DNA of 25,839 bases, from contig JAGXAA010000004.1 in assembly GCA_018971765.1 (NCBI GenBank), positions 1 to 25,839 of the forward strand. Direction: 5' to 3'. The notes under the pieces were generated by a model. It saw only the letters and a list, made by a program, of their open reading frames with translations, had not been told where the DNA came from and did no database searches. Shown piece after piece: positions 13,167-21,117 of this stretch. The translations under genes and the position numbers were made by a program. The stretch is from Patescibacteria group bacterium. Lineage in GTDB: Bacteria; Patescibacteriota; Minisyncoccia; Phycocordibacterales; GWA1-40-21. Positions within the stretch are counted from its first letter, which is position 1, and each line of letters opens with the position of its first letter.

Positions 13167-15698
13167 TTAAAATTTAATTTTAATGTTTACCGCATCCTCT
13201 CCTTTGTTAAAAACAGAGTCGTAACCGATAGCGCGAAGCTCATTTTCTTTTTTTATATTTTCAACTTCATTAGGAATAATAATAAAATCAAATGGCGGTT
13301 TGTTTGATGTTCCTATGTATTCTCCATTAATAACATATTCAACTTTTAACAAAGGATAAGTCCCCAAACTCATCGTTTTAATGTTGATTTGCTCATTCTT
13401 ATCATATTCTTTGTTGGGGTTTAATTTGATCGTTATTTTCGGTTTGTTTTTTTCCGTGTGAATGTTATCAAATTCCGTCGGTTTAACAGGATCTTTGGGC
13501 AAGTTTTGATTTTTAAGCCATTCTTGTATGGAATATTCCCAATTTTTAAATTGAGGATCATTTTCTGGGTTTTGCGGCTGATTTTTATTTAACGGATCAT
13601 TTTTATCAACCCAGTATAAAATAGAGTGAATGTTGGTCGGTATGATTTCCTCTATTGTTTCTTTTGGTGTTTCGGTGGTGGCAAGTCTTCCGGAAATCTT
13701 GTCGATAAAGTACGGTTCTCCCCCCTTCCAAATTCCTCTTAGTGGTGGTTTGAGGTTTGTTGAGTCAATTTGAGCAGGTTTGACAAATTTTTCTTTTGGC
13801 AATGTTGACAGAGCTTCATCCGTAAAAGCTCGCCACATCGGCGCGACGATAAGACCTGCAACTTTCTTTTCCATCGGACTGTTGTCGTTGTTCCCCACCC
13901 ACGCGCCGACTGCGATGTTTGGCGAGTAGCCGACTGTCCATGCATCCCTGTAATCATTGGTCGTTCCAGTCTTCACCGCCACATCCCTGTCTTCAAAATA
14001 GAGAAGCGACCTGTTTCCGTAAAGGGGGGTTCTTGCCGCATTGTCGGAAAGAATATCGGAAATTTTTAAAGCTGTTTCTTCTGGCAACACAAGCGAACTG
14101 GCCGATTCAAAATTTTCAAGAATGTTTCCTTCTTTATCTTCCACTTTAATAATTCCAGTTTTCGGATTTTTTACGCCGTTATTGGCAAAGACACCGTAAG
14201 CGCTTGTTATATCAAGCAAAGAAACCTCTCCACCGCCCAAAACAAGAGAAAGACCGTATTGATTGGCATCGCCCAAATCTTCTATTCCCATATCTTTTGC
14301 CAGACGCAAAGATTCTTTTATTCCCGTAAGATATAATAATTTTACCGACGGAACATTTCTTGATTGGGCTAGAGCGTTTCTTAGCGTTATTGGTCCGACA
14401 AAAAGATTGTCGTAATTTTGGGGCATATAACAAACATCATTTTTTGCCGCATCTTTGGAGTCCGGTGTTGTCGTCGAAGTTCCTCTAGGATCGCAGTTGG
14501 TTTGGAATTCGGTTGGTAGGTCAAAAAGGACCGTTTCAGGAGTGTATCCTTTATTGAAAGCGGCTGCGTAAACAAAAGGCTTGAAAGCCGATCCTGGCTG
14601 TCTATGAGCGGTGACGACATTAAAATTTCCGTCAATTTCTTTATCAAAGTAATCTCTTGAGCCGACCATAACCAAAATTTGTCCTGTTTTTGGATCAATG
14701 GCCGCAAGCGCGGCATTCCCCGCCTTGAATTTCTGTTTGTTTTCTATGGAAAATTTCTTGACGATTTCTTCCGCTTTTTGTTGAAGGTCGTAGTTTAGCG
14801 TCGTTATCACCTTAAGTCCCCCCTCCTCAAGCGCTTTTTTGCCGTACTTATTTCCCAAATATTTAATAATATAGGCCACGAAGTGAGGGGCTTTGATACC
14901 TAATCTGTCCTGCGGATAGAAAGACACAACCTCTTTCATTGCCGAGTCATATTCGTCTTTCGAGATGAAATTTTTATCCAGCATTTTTTTCAGGACCAGA
15001 TTTTTCCTATCTATCAATTTTTTCGCGTTCGGGCCGTAAGGCGAGTAATAAGAGGGAGCGTTGGGCAGTGATGCTAAATAGGCCGATTCGCCAAGCGTCA
15101 AACTGGAAGCGTTTTTCCCGAAATAAGCCTGGCTGGCTTCTTCAATGCCGTATATGTTGCCGCCGTAAGGCGCCTCATTCAGATAAGTGGCAAGAATTTC
15201 ATCTTTACTCATAATTTTCTCCAATTTAACGGAGAGAAACCACTCTTTCAGTTTTCTGGAAATTGTTTTTTCAGAATTTAATAATGAATTTTTCACCACC
15301 TGCTGGGTTATGGTCGATCCTCCTTGGCTGTAACCTCCTTTGACGAAATCTGCTAAAAACGCCCTTATTATTGAAGTGATTTTTATTCCGCCGTGCTGAT
15401 AAAATTCGTCGTCTTCGATCGCGACGGTAGCGTTTTTGATGTTTCTGGAAATTTCTTCAGCGGGAACAACCGTTCTTTTTACGTCTTGGTGAAGATCATA
15501 AAGCAGTATTTTTCCAGTCCGGTCATAAATCTTCGTGGATTCCGCAATCATTCTTTTGTCAAATGAGCCGAGGTCGGGAATTTGAAATGTAGAAACCCAA
15601 TAAATAAGGCCGCTCGCGGCGAATAAAAGCAGGGCGGCTATTATTATCGCCGCGTTTCCAATGAATTTTTTCAATTTTAAGCGCCTTTTTTTAAACAT
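13167..15698 (-). CDS. Class A penicillin-binding protein (PBP1A-like transglycosylase/transpeptidase)
   Basis: 843 residues. There is a short cytoplasmic basic segment and one membrane anchor (about 14-37). The GT51 transglycosylase domain carries EDDEFYQHGG (catalytic Glu95), GGSTITQQ (126-133) and TYLNEAPYGGN. The transpeptidase domain carries SAFK (Ser370, Lys373), SRN (446-448) and KTGTTN (576-581). The C-terminal ~190 residues are a Pro/Asn-rich linker and a beta-rich, Ig-like domain (KVEYVINGEYIGTSNKPPFD near 790). It polymerises and cross-links peptidoglycan outside the membrane. Cys402 and Cys423 could form a disulfide. It is transcribed alone, convergent with dnaN. An extended -10 lies 14 nt before the ATG. 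Confidence 0.95.
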   Translation of the reverse strand: MFKKRRLKLKKFIGNAAIIIAALLLFAASGLIYWVSTFQIPDLGSFDKRMIAESTKIYDRTGKILLYDLHQDVKRTVVPAEEISRNIKNATVAIEDDEFYQHGGIKITSIIRAFLADFVKGGYSQGGSTITQQVVKNSLLNSEKTISRKLKEWFLSVKLEKIMSKDEILATYLNEAPYGGNIYGIEEASQAYFGKNASSLTLGESAYLASLPNAPSYYSPYGPNAKKLIDRKNLVLKKMLDKNFISKDEYDSAMKEVVSFYPQDRLGIKAPHFVAYIIKYLGNKYGKKALEEGGLKVITTLNYDLQQKAEEIVKKFSIENKQKFKAGNAALAAIDPKTGQILVMVGSRDYFDKEIDGNFNVVTAHRQPGSAFKPFVYAAAFNKGYTPETVLFDLPTEFQTNCDPRGTSTTTPDSKDAAKNDVCYMPQNYDNLFVGPITLRNALAQSRNVPSVKLLYLTGIKESLRLAKDMGIEDLGDANQYGLSLVLGGGEVSLLDITSAYGVFANNGVKNPKTGIIKVEDKEGNILENFESASSLVLPEETALKISDILSDNAARTPLYGNRSLLYFEDRDVAVKTGTTNDYRDAWTVGYSPNIAVGAWVGNNDNSPMEKKVAGLIVAPMWRAFTDEALSTLPKEKFVKPAQIDSTNLKPPLRGIWKGGEPYFIDKISGRLATTETPKETIEEIIPTNIHSILYWVDKNDPLNKNQPQNPENDPQFKNWEYSIQEWLKNQNLPKDPVKPTEFDNIHTEKNKPKITIKLNPNKEYDKNEQINIKTMSLGTYPLLKVEYVINGEYIGTSNKPPFDFIIIPNEVENIKKENELRAIGYDSVFNKGEDAVNIKIKF

Positions 15699-15712
15699 CG
15701 CTTTTGTTAAGT

Positions 15713-15721
15713 ATCATAACA
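15713..15721 (-). promoter_or_regulatory. Extended -10 promoter of the PBP gene
   Basis: On the minus strand TGTTATGAT (extended -10) lies 14 nt before the ATG at 15698, predicting a 5' leader of only about 7 nt, too short for a Shine-Dalgarno. Confidence 0.5.
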
Positions 15722-15753
15722 CAACGCGAAAGGCGGAAAAGTAAACAAAATAG

Positions 15754-15845
15754 GTTATAGTGGTTAGGGATTAGGTTAGAGAAAGAAGAATAGATTTTTT
15801 AATCTTATCCTTCTCCACTAAAAACTATAACCCAGCCACTAGAAA
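15754..15845. repeat. Paired inverted 7-mer arrays E and F without a gene inside
   Basis: Left array 15754-15781 (GTTATAG, TGGTTAG, GGATTAG, GTTAGAG) and right array 15818-15845 in opposite orientation (CTAAAAA, CTATAAC, CCAGCCA, CTAGAAA) with a 36-bp AT-rich interior. GTTATAG-x-x-x-TTAG can pair with CTAAAAACTATAAC, so the unit can fold into an imperfect hairpin. It has the same head-to-head layout as the arrays around the S23-type gene at 1523-1957. It lies between the divergent PBP and tyrS promoters. Confidence 0.65.
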
Positions 15846-15859
15846 CCGGTGCTCATTTA

Positions 15860-15868
15860 TGCTAAATT
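15860..15868 (+). promoter_or_regulatory. Extended -10 of a probable leaderless tyrS promoter
   Basis: TGCTAAATT ends 6 nt before the tyrS ATG at 15875. It directly follows repeat array F. Confidence 0.45.
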
Positions 15869-15874
15869 ATTCCA

Positions 15875-17296
15875 ATGAATTCGGATCAAAAAAACGCTGA
15901 AATAGAAGAAATTTTTAGCCGAGGGGTGGAGGAATTTATCGATCCGGAGGGCAAATTCAAGGAAAAAATTCTGAAAAAAGCGAAAGGGGAGTACGAGAAA
16001 GACATTATAATCAAATTCGGCGTTGATCCGACGAGGCCGGACATTCATCTCGGGCACGCCGTTATTTTTCGCAAGATTAGAAAATTTCAAGACATCGGAT
16101 GCAAAGTTGTTTTTTTGGTTGGCGACTATACTGCGCAAATAGGCGATCCCACAGGTAAGAGCAGGGTTAGGCCGGAAATAGAGCAAAAGGAGGTTGAGTC
16201 AAATATGAAAACATACTTGGATCAAGTCGGCAAAATTTTATTGACTGATAAAAAATTTTTTTCTTGGATAAGAAACTCCGACTGGTTTACGGCAATTACC
16301 GATCTTGAACTTCCGAAAGGGGATAAGGTCAAAATGTCTTTTGAGAAAGAAGGCAAAAAGACGGATATGGAATTTGACGCCAATTCTTTCGTCGGCAAAG
16401 CTGTCGTTTTTGAAAAAACAAGGATGCAACCGTCCGTCGACGGCTACAAGGGCGCGATTTCTATCATCACTCTTAAAAGTCTTTTATGGACGCTTAAACA
16501 CATAACCCATTCGCGGCTTATTGAAAGAGACATGTTTCAAGAAAGAATCAAAGGAGGGAAGGAACTTTTTATGCACGAAATGTTGTACCCCGTGCTTCAG
16601 GGCGTAGACTCTTATGTCATTTCTGAAATTTATGGCGGTTGCGATATGGAAATCGGGGGAACGGATCAAACTTTCAATATGCTGACGGGTAGGGATATTT
16701 TAAAAATAAACAAGAAGGAACAACAGGCGGTAATGTCTCTGAAGCTTTTGGAAGGAACGGACGGAAAAGAAAAGATGAGCAAGAGTTTGGATAATTACAT
16801 CGCCATTGCGGACGAGCCGAACGATATGTATGGGAAAATAATGTCATTGCCCGACGCTTCCATCATCAATTATTTTTATCTTTGCGCTTTTGCTCCGGCG
16901 GATGAAATTAAAAAAATAGAAAATGATTTAAAGAAAGGCAAAAAAAACCCAAAGGACATAAAAATGAGACTGGCGAGAGAAATTGTCGTTATCTATCACG
17001 GGGAAGACAAGGCCGAGCAAGCTGAGAAAAATTTTATTGAAACTTTTTCCAAAGGAGGATTGCCGAACGATTTGGAGAAAGTCGTTGTCTTAAGAGGAAC
17101 CGGTTTGGGTAAAATTCTTCTTGACAATAAAGTCGTGAAATCGAATACCGAATGGAGAAAATTGATTTCCGAGGGCGCGGTAAGCAATGCGGAAACCGCC
17201 GAGAAAATCAACTCATTCGACTTTTCAGTCGATGTCGATTTTACGGTTAAGGTCGGTAAAAGAAGATTTTTGAAGATTGCGGTCAAAGGCGAATAA
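15875..17296 (+). CDS. tyrS: Tyrosyl-tRNA synthetase
   Basis: 473 residues. Class I motifs are present: HLGH at 58-61 (HIGH) and KMSKS at 300-304. GDYTAQIGDPTGKS (83-96) and GGTDQTFNMLTGRD are characteristic of TyrRS. A C-terminal S4-like RNA-binding domain follows (LLDNKVVKSNTEWRKLISEG, near 415-435, to the end). It charges tRNA-Tyr in the cytoplasm. It is longer than the common 400-430 residues; the excess is mainly an insertion at about 141-197, between NSDWF and KSLLWTLKHITHSRL, in the region that normally connects directly. No T-box or other long leader is possible because the -10 lies 6 nt before the ATG. Confidence 0.95.
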   Translation: MNSDQKNAEIEEIFSRGVEEFIDPEGKFKEKILKKAKGEYEKDIIIKFGVDPTRPDIHLGHAVIFRKIRKFQDIGCKVVFLVGDYTAQIGDPTGKSRVRPEIEQKEVESNMKTYLDQVGKILLTDKKFFSWIRNSDWFTAITDLELPKGDKVKMSFEKEGKKTDMEFDANSFVGKAVVFEKTRMQPSVDGYKGAISIITLKSLLWTLKHITHSRLIERDMFQERIKGGKELFMHEMLYPVLQGVDSYVISEIYGGCDMEIGGTDQTFNMLTGRDILKINKKEQQAVMSLKLLEGTDGKEKMSKSLDNYIAIADEPNDMYGKIMSLPDASIINYFYLCAFAPADEIKKIENDLKKGKKNPKDIKMRLAREIVVIYHGEDKAEQAEKNFIETFSKGGLPNDLEKVVVLRGTGLGKILLDNKVVKSNTEWRKLISEGAVSNAETAEKINSFDFSVDVDFTVKVGKRRFLKIAVKGE

Positions 17297-17312
17297 AAGC
17301 GGCATTTACCCC

Positions 17313-17370
17313 GGGGCAGAGCTCCGGCACAAGGAACTCGTCCGACACAGACTCGCTCTTGTTCTGCCCC
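17313..17370. repeat. GC-rich inverted repeat after tyrS
   Basis: GGGGCAGA (17313-17320) and TCTGCCCC (17363-17370) pair perfectly, with inner ACAAG/CTTGT also pairing. A small AGGGT/ACCCT hairpin follows at 17379-17395. It could help end tyrS transcription, but there is no T-run. Confidence 0.6.
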
Positions 17371-17398
17371 TCCAGGGCAGGGTATTCAAAACCCTTAT

Positions 17399-17464
17399 AT
17401 TTTGACTTCGCTCGCGGGTCATGCGAATTCGGAAATTCGCGCGACTCCGCTCGCTAGTCAAAAT
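17399..17464. repeat. Inverted repeat adjoining a terminator
   Basis: ATTTTGACT (17399-17407) and AGTCAAAAT (17456-17464) are perfect arms; inside, GTCATGCGAATT and AATTCGCGCGAC pair with one mismatch around a CGGA loop. It ends where the terminator at 17465 begins. Confidence 0.65.
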
Positions 17465-17494
17465 AAAAAACTCCCGACAATTCGGGAGTTTTTT
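17465..17494. terminator. Bidirectional intrinsic terminator
   Basis: The hairpin CTCCCGA-loop-TCGGGAG is flanked by A-run and T-run (AAAAAACTCCCGA / TCGGGAGTTTTTT), so it works on both strands. It would stop tyrS on the plus strand and the small acidic gene on the minus strand. Confidence 0.9.
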
Positions 17495-17516
17495 ATTGCT
17501 CGGAGCGAGGATATTT

Positions 17517-17645
17517 TTAGTAAGACAGACTTTCGTCGCCGAAAGCTTCTCCTTCGCCGGCGTCCGTTCCTTCGGATTCTTCCAGTATCATCTTATCAAG
17601 ATCTTCGGGAATTTCTTCTTCCGCGTCAATAAATTCATCATCCAT
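17517..17645 (-). CDS. Small acidic protein (42 residues)
   Basis: From the ATG at 17645 the frame reads MDDEFIDAEEEIPEDLDKMI, continues as an E/G/D-rich stretch and ends GDESLSY with TAA at 17517-17519. It is strongly acidic, with no signal peptide or membrane segment. Support for a real gene: an intrinsic terminator begins 22 bp after the stop, and the AT-rich upstream has a TATAAA-like box 16 nt before the ATG. Codons are used sensibly despite the extreme composition. I recall similar tiny acidic proteins in CPR genomes but know no function. Its charge suggests binding to a basic partner or nucleic-acid mimicry; that is speculation. Confidence 0.65.
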   Translation of the reverse strand: MDDEFIDAEEEIPEDLDKMILEESEGTDAGEGEAFGDESLSY

Positions 17646-17807
17646 AAAAATTGCTTTTAATTTTATATTAAATAATCAGCGGCGAAATGGGTCGGCCGCA
17701 TTGTCGCTTTAAACAGAAGATCAAATGTTTTTTATGATCCCAGTTCAAGCTATGTTCATAATATTTATCAAGTTTTATTTGGCATTGCAAATAAAAATAC
17801 GGCCGCC

Positions 17808-17816
17808 TGTGGATAA
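17808..17816 (-). promoter_or_regulatory. Lone consensus DnaA box
   Basis: The minus strand reads TTATCCACA, a perfect consensus box, in the gap between two minus-strand genes and ~7.6 kb from dnaA. It could be chance or a DnaA-titration site. Confidence 0.3.
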
Positions 17817-17874
17817 CTTTTCGCTCGAATTGCATTTATTGCGATATTTATTTATAAACCCAAAACAACAGAGA

Positions 17875-17911
17875 AAAAAGGCGGAATATTTTCTCAATAA
17901 ACCGCCTTTTT
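17875..17911 (-). terminator. Intrinsic terminator of the 120-residue gene
   Basis: On the minus strand AAAGGCGG and CCGCCTTT arms enclose a 17-nt loop and are followed by a T-run. It begins 14 bp after the stop codon of the gene at 17926-18288. An A-run on the other side makes it potentially bidirectional. Confidence 0.8.
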
Positions 17912-17925
17912 ACGATTGCCGATTC

Positions 17926-18288
17926 TCAAGGAAACAATTTACCAAAATTTGCTATTATTTCTTTTCTTTCATCGATTTCATTTTCATTGATTATGCCTAC
18001 CTTAATGAAAATCCATCTCCAATCATCAAGGAACTTTTCCATAACCTCAAGCCTTTCCATTATCTTTCTATAACAGTCGCTCACGGAAACATAAGAGCTG
18101 ATTTGGTTTATTAAGTCTATTGTCTCCGTATGATTTTGGTAAGTCTGCCTTAGAAATTCTTTCAATATGGTTTTGAGATCATCATCAATCTCGGTTTCTT
18201 TATTAAGTTTAAGACTTTCGCAAATATCCTTCAAAGCCAATGAAAGTTTTTCAACTGTGTCGAATCGGTTTAGTAATTCAGGAATCAT
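17926..18288 (-). CDS. Uncharacterised helical protein (120 residues) with a strong Shine-Dalgarno
   Basis: All-helical, starting MIPELLNRFDTVEKLSLALK, mixed charge, no membrane segment and no catalytic motif; a WRWIFIKVG patch lies near residue 90. I do not recognise the family. AAGGAG at 18295-18300 (minus strand) stands 6 nt before the ATG, one of the few clear Shine-Dalgarno sequences in the window. An intrinsic terminator follows the stop, so this is a self-contained transcription unit. It is divergent from gpmI. The unusual translation signal and orphan character suggest recent acquisition, which is inference. Opposite-strand open frames overlapping it have no start or stop signals of their own. 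Confidence 0.7.
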   Translation of the reverse strand: MIPELLNRFDTVEKLSLALKDICESLKLNKETEIDDDLKTILKEFLRQTYQNHTETIDLINQISSYVSVSDCYRKIMERLEVMEKFLDDWRWIFIKVGIINENEIDERKEIIANFGKLFP

Positions 18289-18470
18289 CGATAACTCCTT
18301 CGGTTAAAAATTTAACAAGATATAAAGTTCATTTTCCATTTGACATTAAAGCATTGAGGTGGCTTTTTAGCAACCGCCACGCCAGAAATTTTCTTTAAAA
18401 CGGAGCGCTTCGGCGAGTTCCGCGATCAATTTATTTAAGCTTTGCCGGTAATGTTTGGATCAAATAAATT

Positions 18471-18479
18471 TGATATGAT
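18471..18479 (+). promoter_or_regulatory. Extended -10 of a probable leaderless gpmI promoter
   Basis: TGATATGAT (extended -10) ends 6 nt before the gpmI ATG at 18486, the same spacing as for yidC and tyrS. Confidence 0.55.
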
Positions 18480-18485
18480 TAAAAT

Positions 18486-20009
18486 ATGAATATTCTAAAA
18501 AACGCGAAAAGGCAAATAATTCTCATCGTGCTTGACGGATGGGGCTATCGGGAGGAAACGCAAAATAACGCCATCGCCTCGGCGAAAAAGCCTTTTTTCG
18601 ATTATCTTTGGAATAATTATCCGCGCGCTCTTCTTGAGGCGAGCGGTATGGCCGTTGGCCTGCCGAAAGGACAGATGGGCAACAGCGAGGTCGGGCATAC
18701 CGCGATTGGGGCGGGCAGAATCGTCAACACTGACCTAGTGAGGATAAGCAAAGCTATAGAAAATGATGAATTTCCCAAAAATCCCGCCTTCGCAGAACTT
18801 TTTAATCATGTCAAAAAAAACGACTCCATTCTTCATGTCCAAGGACTTCTTGGAGTCGGAGGAGTCCACAGCCACACGGATCATCTTTACGCTTTTCTTA
18901 AGGCGGCCAAAGAGTCAGGTGTCAAAAAAATCGCCCTGCACGTATTCACCGACGGCAGAGACACGGCGCCCCAAAGCGCCTCCGAATATCTCTCCGAACT
19001 CGAGAATTTTTTGAAAGATTTGGGTATCGGTTTTATCGCGAGCGCCTCTGGCAGATTTTACGCGATGGACAGAGACAATAATTGGGACAGACTGGAGAAA
19101 GCCGAAGAAGCCCTCTTTGAATGCAAAGGCAACATTTGCGCGGAAAGAAAACCGTCGGAAGTCGTGAAAGAGCTTTACGATAAAGGAATATTTGACGAAC
19201 ATATCGAGCCGGTTGTTTTTGTGGACGAGAATGGAAAAAGTTATCAAATAAAAGATAATGACGGAGTGTTTTTCTTCAACTTCAGGGCCGACCGCGCGAA
19301 AATGCTCTCAAAAAAGGTTTGCGACAAAGCCGAAGAATGCAATATCTGTTTCGTCACGCTCACTCAATACGACAAAAATTTCAATTGTCTCGTCGCCTTT
19401 CCGCCCGAGATAATAGAAACGACGCTCGGCAATGAAATTTCCAAAGCCGGTTTAACCCAAGCTCGCATCGCTGAAACCGAGAAATTCGCCCACGCCACTT
19501 ATTTTCTGAACGGAGGCAGAGAAGAGCTTTATGCCGGAGAAAAAAGAATTCTTATTCCAAGCCGAAAAGACATTAAGACGCACGATATGGCGCCCAAGAT
19601 GCGGGCGGAAGAGATCGCGAACAAAGCGATTGAGGAAATAAAAAAAGGAACGAATTTTATTTTCGTGAATTTTGCCAACGCCGATATGGTGGGGCATACC
19701 GGGAACCGCCAAGCGATAATTGTCGCGATTGAGGAATTGGACAAACAACTCAAGCGAATTTGCGATTCCGTCAAAGACAAAGACGCAATCGTCTTCATCT
19801 CCGCCGACCATGGCAACGCGGAAATAAACATTGATCCGAAAACCGGAGAAAAGCACACTTCTCATACGACAAGCCCTGTGCCGATAATCGTGACGGATAA
19901 AAATTTGAAATTGCGTGGCGGCATTCTTTCTGATGTCGCCCCGACCATTCTCAAACTCTTCGGAATAGAAATTCCGAAGACGATGACGGGCAAGGTTTTA
20001 ATTGAGTGA
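18486..20009 (+). CDS. gpmI: 2,3-bisphosphoglycerate-independent phosphoglycerate mutase
   Basis: 507 residues, the normal length (about 510). The alkaline-phosphatase-fold metal site starts with LDGWG (Asp17). The catalytic Ser67 lies in GQMGNSEVGH. HSHTDH, FTDGRDTAP and SGRFYAMDRD mark the inserted phosphatase/transferase domain (about 80-300), and ADHGNAE with HTSHTTSPVP complete the two-manganese site near the C-terminus. It interconverts 3- and 2-phosphoglycerate in lower glycolysis, in the cytoplasm. It is transcribed from its own probable leaderless promoter and followed 55 bp later by the AI-2E transporter gene, which has a separate -10-like TATCAT, so co-transcription is optional. 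Confidence 0.97.
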   Translation: MNILKNAKRQIILIVLDGWGYREETQNNAIASAKKPFFDYLWNNYPRALLEASGMAVGLPKGQMGNSEVGHTAIGAGRIVNTDLVRISKAIENDEFPKNPAFAELFNHVKKNDSILHVQGLLGVGGVHSHTDHLYAFLKAAKESGVKKIALHVFTDGRDTAPQSASEYLSELENFLKDLGIGFIASASGRFYAMDRDNNWDRLEKAEEALFECKGNICAERKPSEVVKELYDKGIFDEHIEPVVFVDENGKSYQIKDNDGVFFFNFRADRAKMLSKKVCDKAEECNICFVTLTQYDKNFNCLVAFPPEIIETTLGNEISKAGLTQARIAETEKFAHATYFLNGGREELYAGEKRILIPSRKDIKTHDMAPKMRAEEIANKAIEEIKKGTNFIFVNFANADMVGHTGNRQAIIVAIEELDKQLKRICDSVKDKDAIVFISADHGNAEINIDPKTGEKHTSHTTSPVPIIVTDKNLKLRGGILSDVAPTILKLFGIEIPKTMTGKVLIE

Positions 20010-20064
20010 ATTTAAGCCGATATTTGTTCCCAAAATCGCAAATTAAAGGTATCATATTGTAATT

Positions 20065-21117
20065 ATGATAAGCACTGCCAGATTGCAATTGATTTTCTTC
20101 ATGATTTTAACGGCGGGAGTTTCCGCGTTGACTTTTTTCATATTCAGACCTTATCTCGCGCCCGTATTTTTGGCCGCCATTGTCGCTATCGCATCCCATC
20201 CCTTTTACGAAAGACTGCTCAAAATTTTCGGGAACAAAAAATCGCCGGCTTCTTTCGCCGCGGTGTTTGTAATCATTGCCATTATTTTAGTCCCATCGGT
20301 TTTTATGGGAATATCTTTGTTTGGAGAAGCGATGAATTTCTACAATCGCATATCGTTTGGGCAATATGAGAGTGGTGGGTTTTTAAATACGGCCGTAAAT
20401 TTTTTGGAAAAGAAAATAAACGTCTTTGCGCCGAAAATTTCGATTAACGCGGGCGAGTATTTAAAAAAATTCGCAAGCTGGCTTGCCGGAAATCTTAACA
20501 ATGTTTTCTCCGGCTTCTTTAATATTTTGATAGACTCGCTTCTTATGATCGTCTCTCTGTTTTACTTTTTGAGAGACGGCGATCGGATGGTCAAAAAGCT
20601 GGTCGCCCTATCCCCGCTCGCTGATTATTACGATGAGCAAATAATAAAAAAAGTGGAATCGGCGATAAATTCAATTGTGAGAGGTTCGCTTGCCATCGCT
20701 TTGATAAAAGGTTTCTTGACGGCGGCGGGTTTCGCTATTTTTTCCGTTCCCAACCCGATGCTTTGGGGAGCGGTGTCGGCCTTCGCGTCCCTCATTCCTT
20801 TTATCGGCTCTTGGATTGTCATCGCGCCGGCCCTTTTTTATCTTTTTACGGCGGGTTTATATGTGAATTTTATCGGTTTGGCGATATGGGGAGTTGTTTT
20901 TACCGCCCTTTCTGATAATGTGTTGTCTCCGTTTCTTATTAAGCGAGGAATGAAAATGCACCCGTTTCTGATATTGCTTTCCATTTTGGGAGGATTGGAG
21001 CTTTTTGGTCCAATAGGCTTTATCGCTGGACCCGTCGCGCTGAGTTTTTTGTTCGCGCTTTTTGAGATTTACCCTTTAATAACCAAAAAAATCATATATG
21101 AGAAAAACCCTAATTAA
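20065..21117 (+). CDS. AI-2E family transporter (UPF0118 / PF01594)
   Basis: 350 residues with multiple membrane segments: an N-terminal pair (about 7-45), a third near 68-90, a long extramembrane stretch (about 90-150), then a run of five hydrophobic segments. The family signature is visible in SLFYFLRDGDRMVKKL, in a glycine-rich IKGFLTAAGFAIFSVPNPMLWG and in the C-terminal LIPFIGSWIVIAPALF. Members are called AI-2 exporters after E. coli TqsA, but many instead move sodium/protons or are uncharacterised, so the substrate here is unknown. The 3' end overlaps the next gene by 20 bp, indicating translational coupling in an operon that runs to obg. TATCAT (20050-20055), 9 nt before the ATG, is a possible -10. 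Confidence 0.88.
   Translation: MISTARLQLIFFMILTAGVSALTFFIFRPYLAPVFLAAIVAIASHPFYERLLKIFGNKKSPASFAAVFVIIAIILVPSVFMGISLFGEAMNFYNRISFGQYESGGFLNTAVNFLEKKINVFAPKISINAGEYLKKFASWLAGNLNNVFSGFFNILIDSLLMIVSLFYFLRDGDRMVKKLVALSPLADYYDEQIIKKVESAINSIVRGSLAIALIKGFLTAAGFAIFSVPNPMLWGAVSAFASLIPFIGSWIVIAPALFYLFTAGLYVNFIGLAIWGVVFTALSDNVLSPFLIKRGMKMHPFLILLSILGGLELFGPIGFIAGPVALSFLFALFEIYPLITKKIIYEKNPN

Noticed and set aside
17379..17395. A 5-bp stem with 7-nt loop resembling a tRNA T-arm
   Set aside because: No acceptor, D-arm or anticodon arm can be built around it; the loop does not match the TTCRA pattern in register.
17402..17660. Plus-strand open frames of 76 and 79 codons
   Set aside because: They cross the palindrome and the terminator, and are antisense to the better-supported acidic gene.
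17725..18114. Plus-strand open frame of 129 codons
   Set aside because: It runs through the terminator hairpin and is antisense to the 120-residue gene, which has a Shine-Dalgarno and a terminator.
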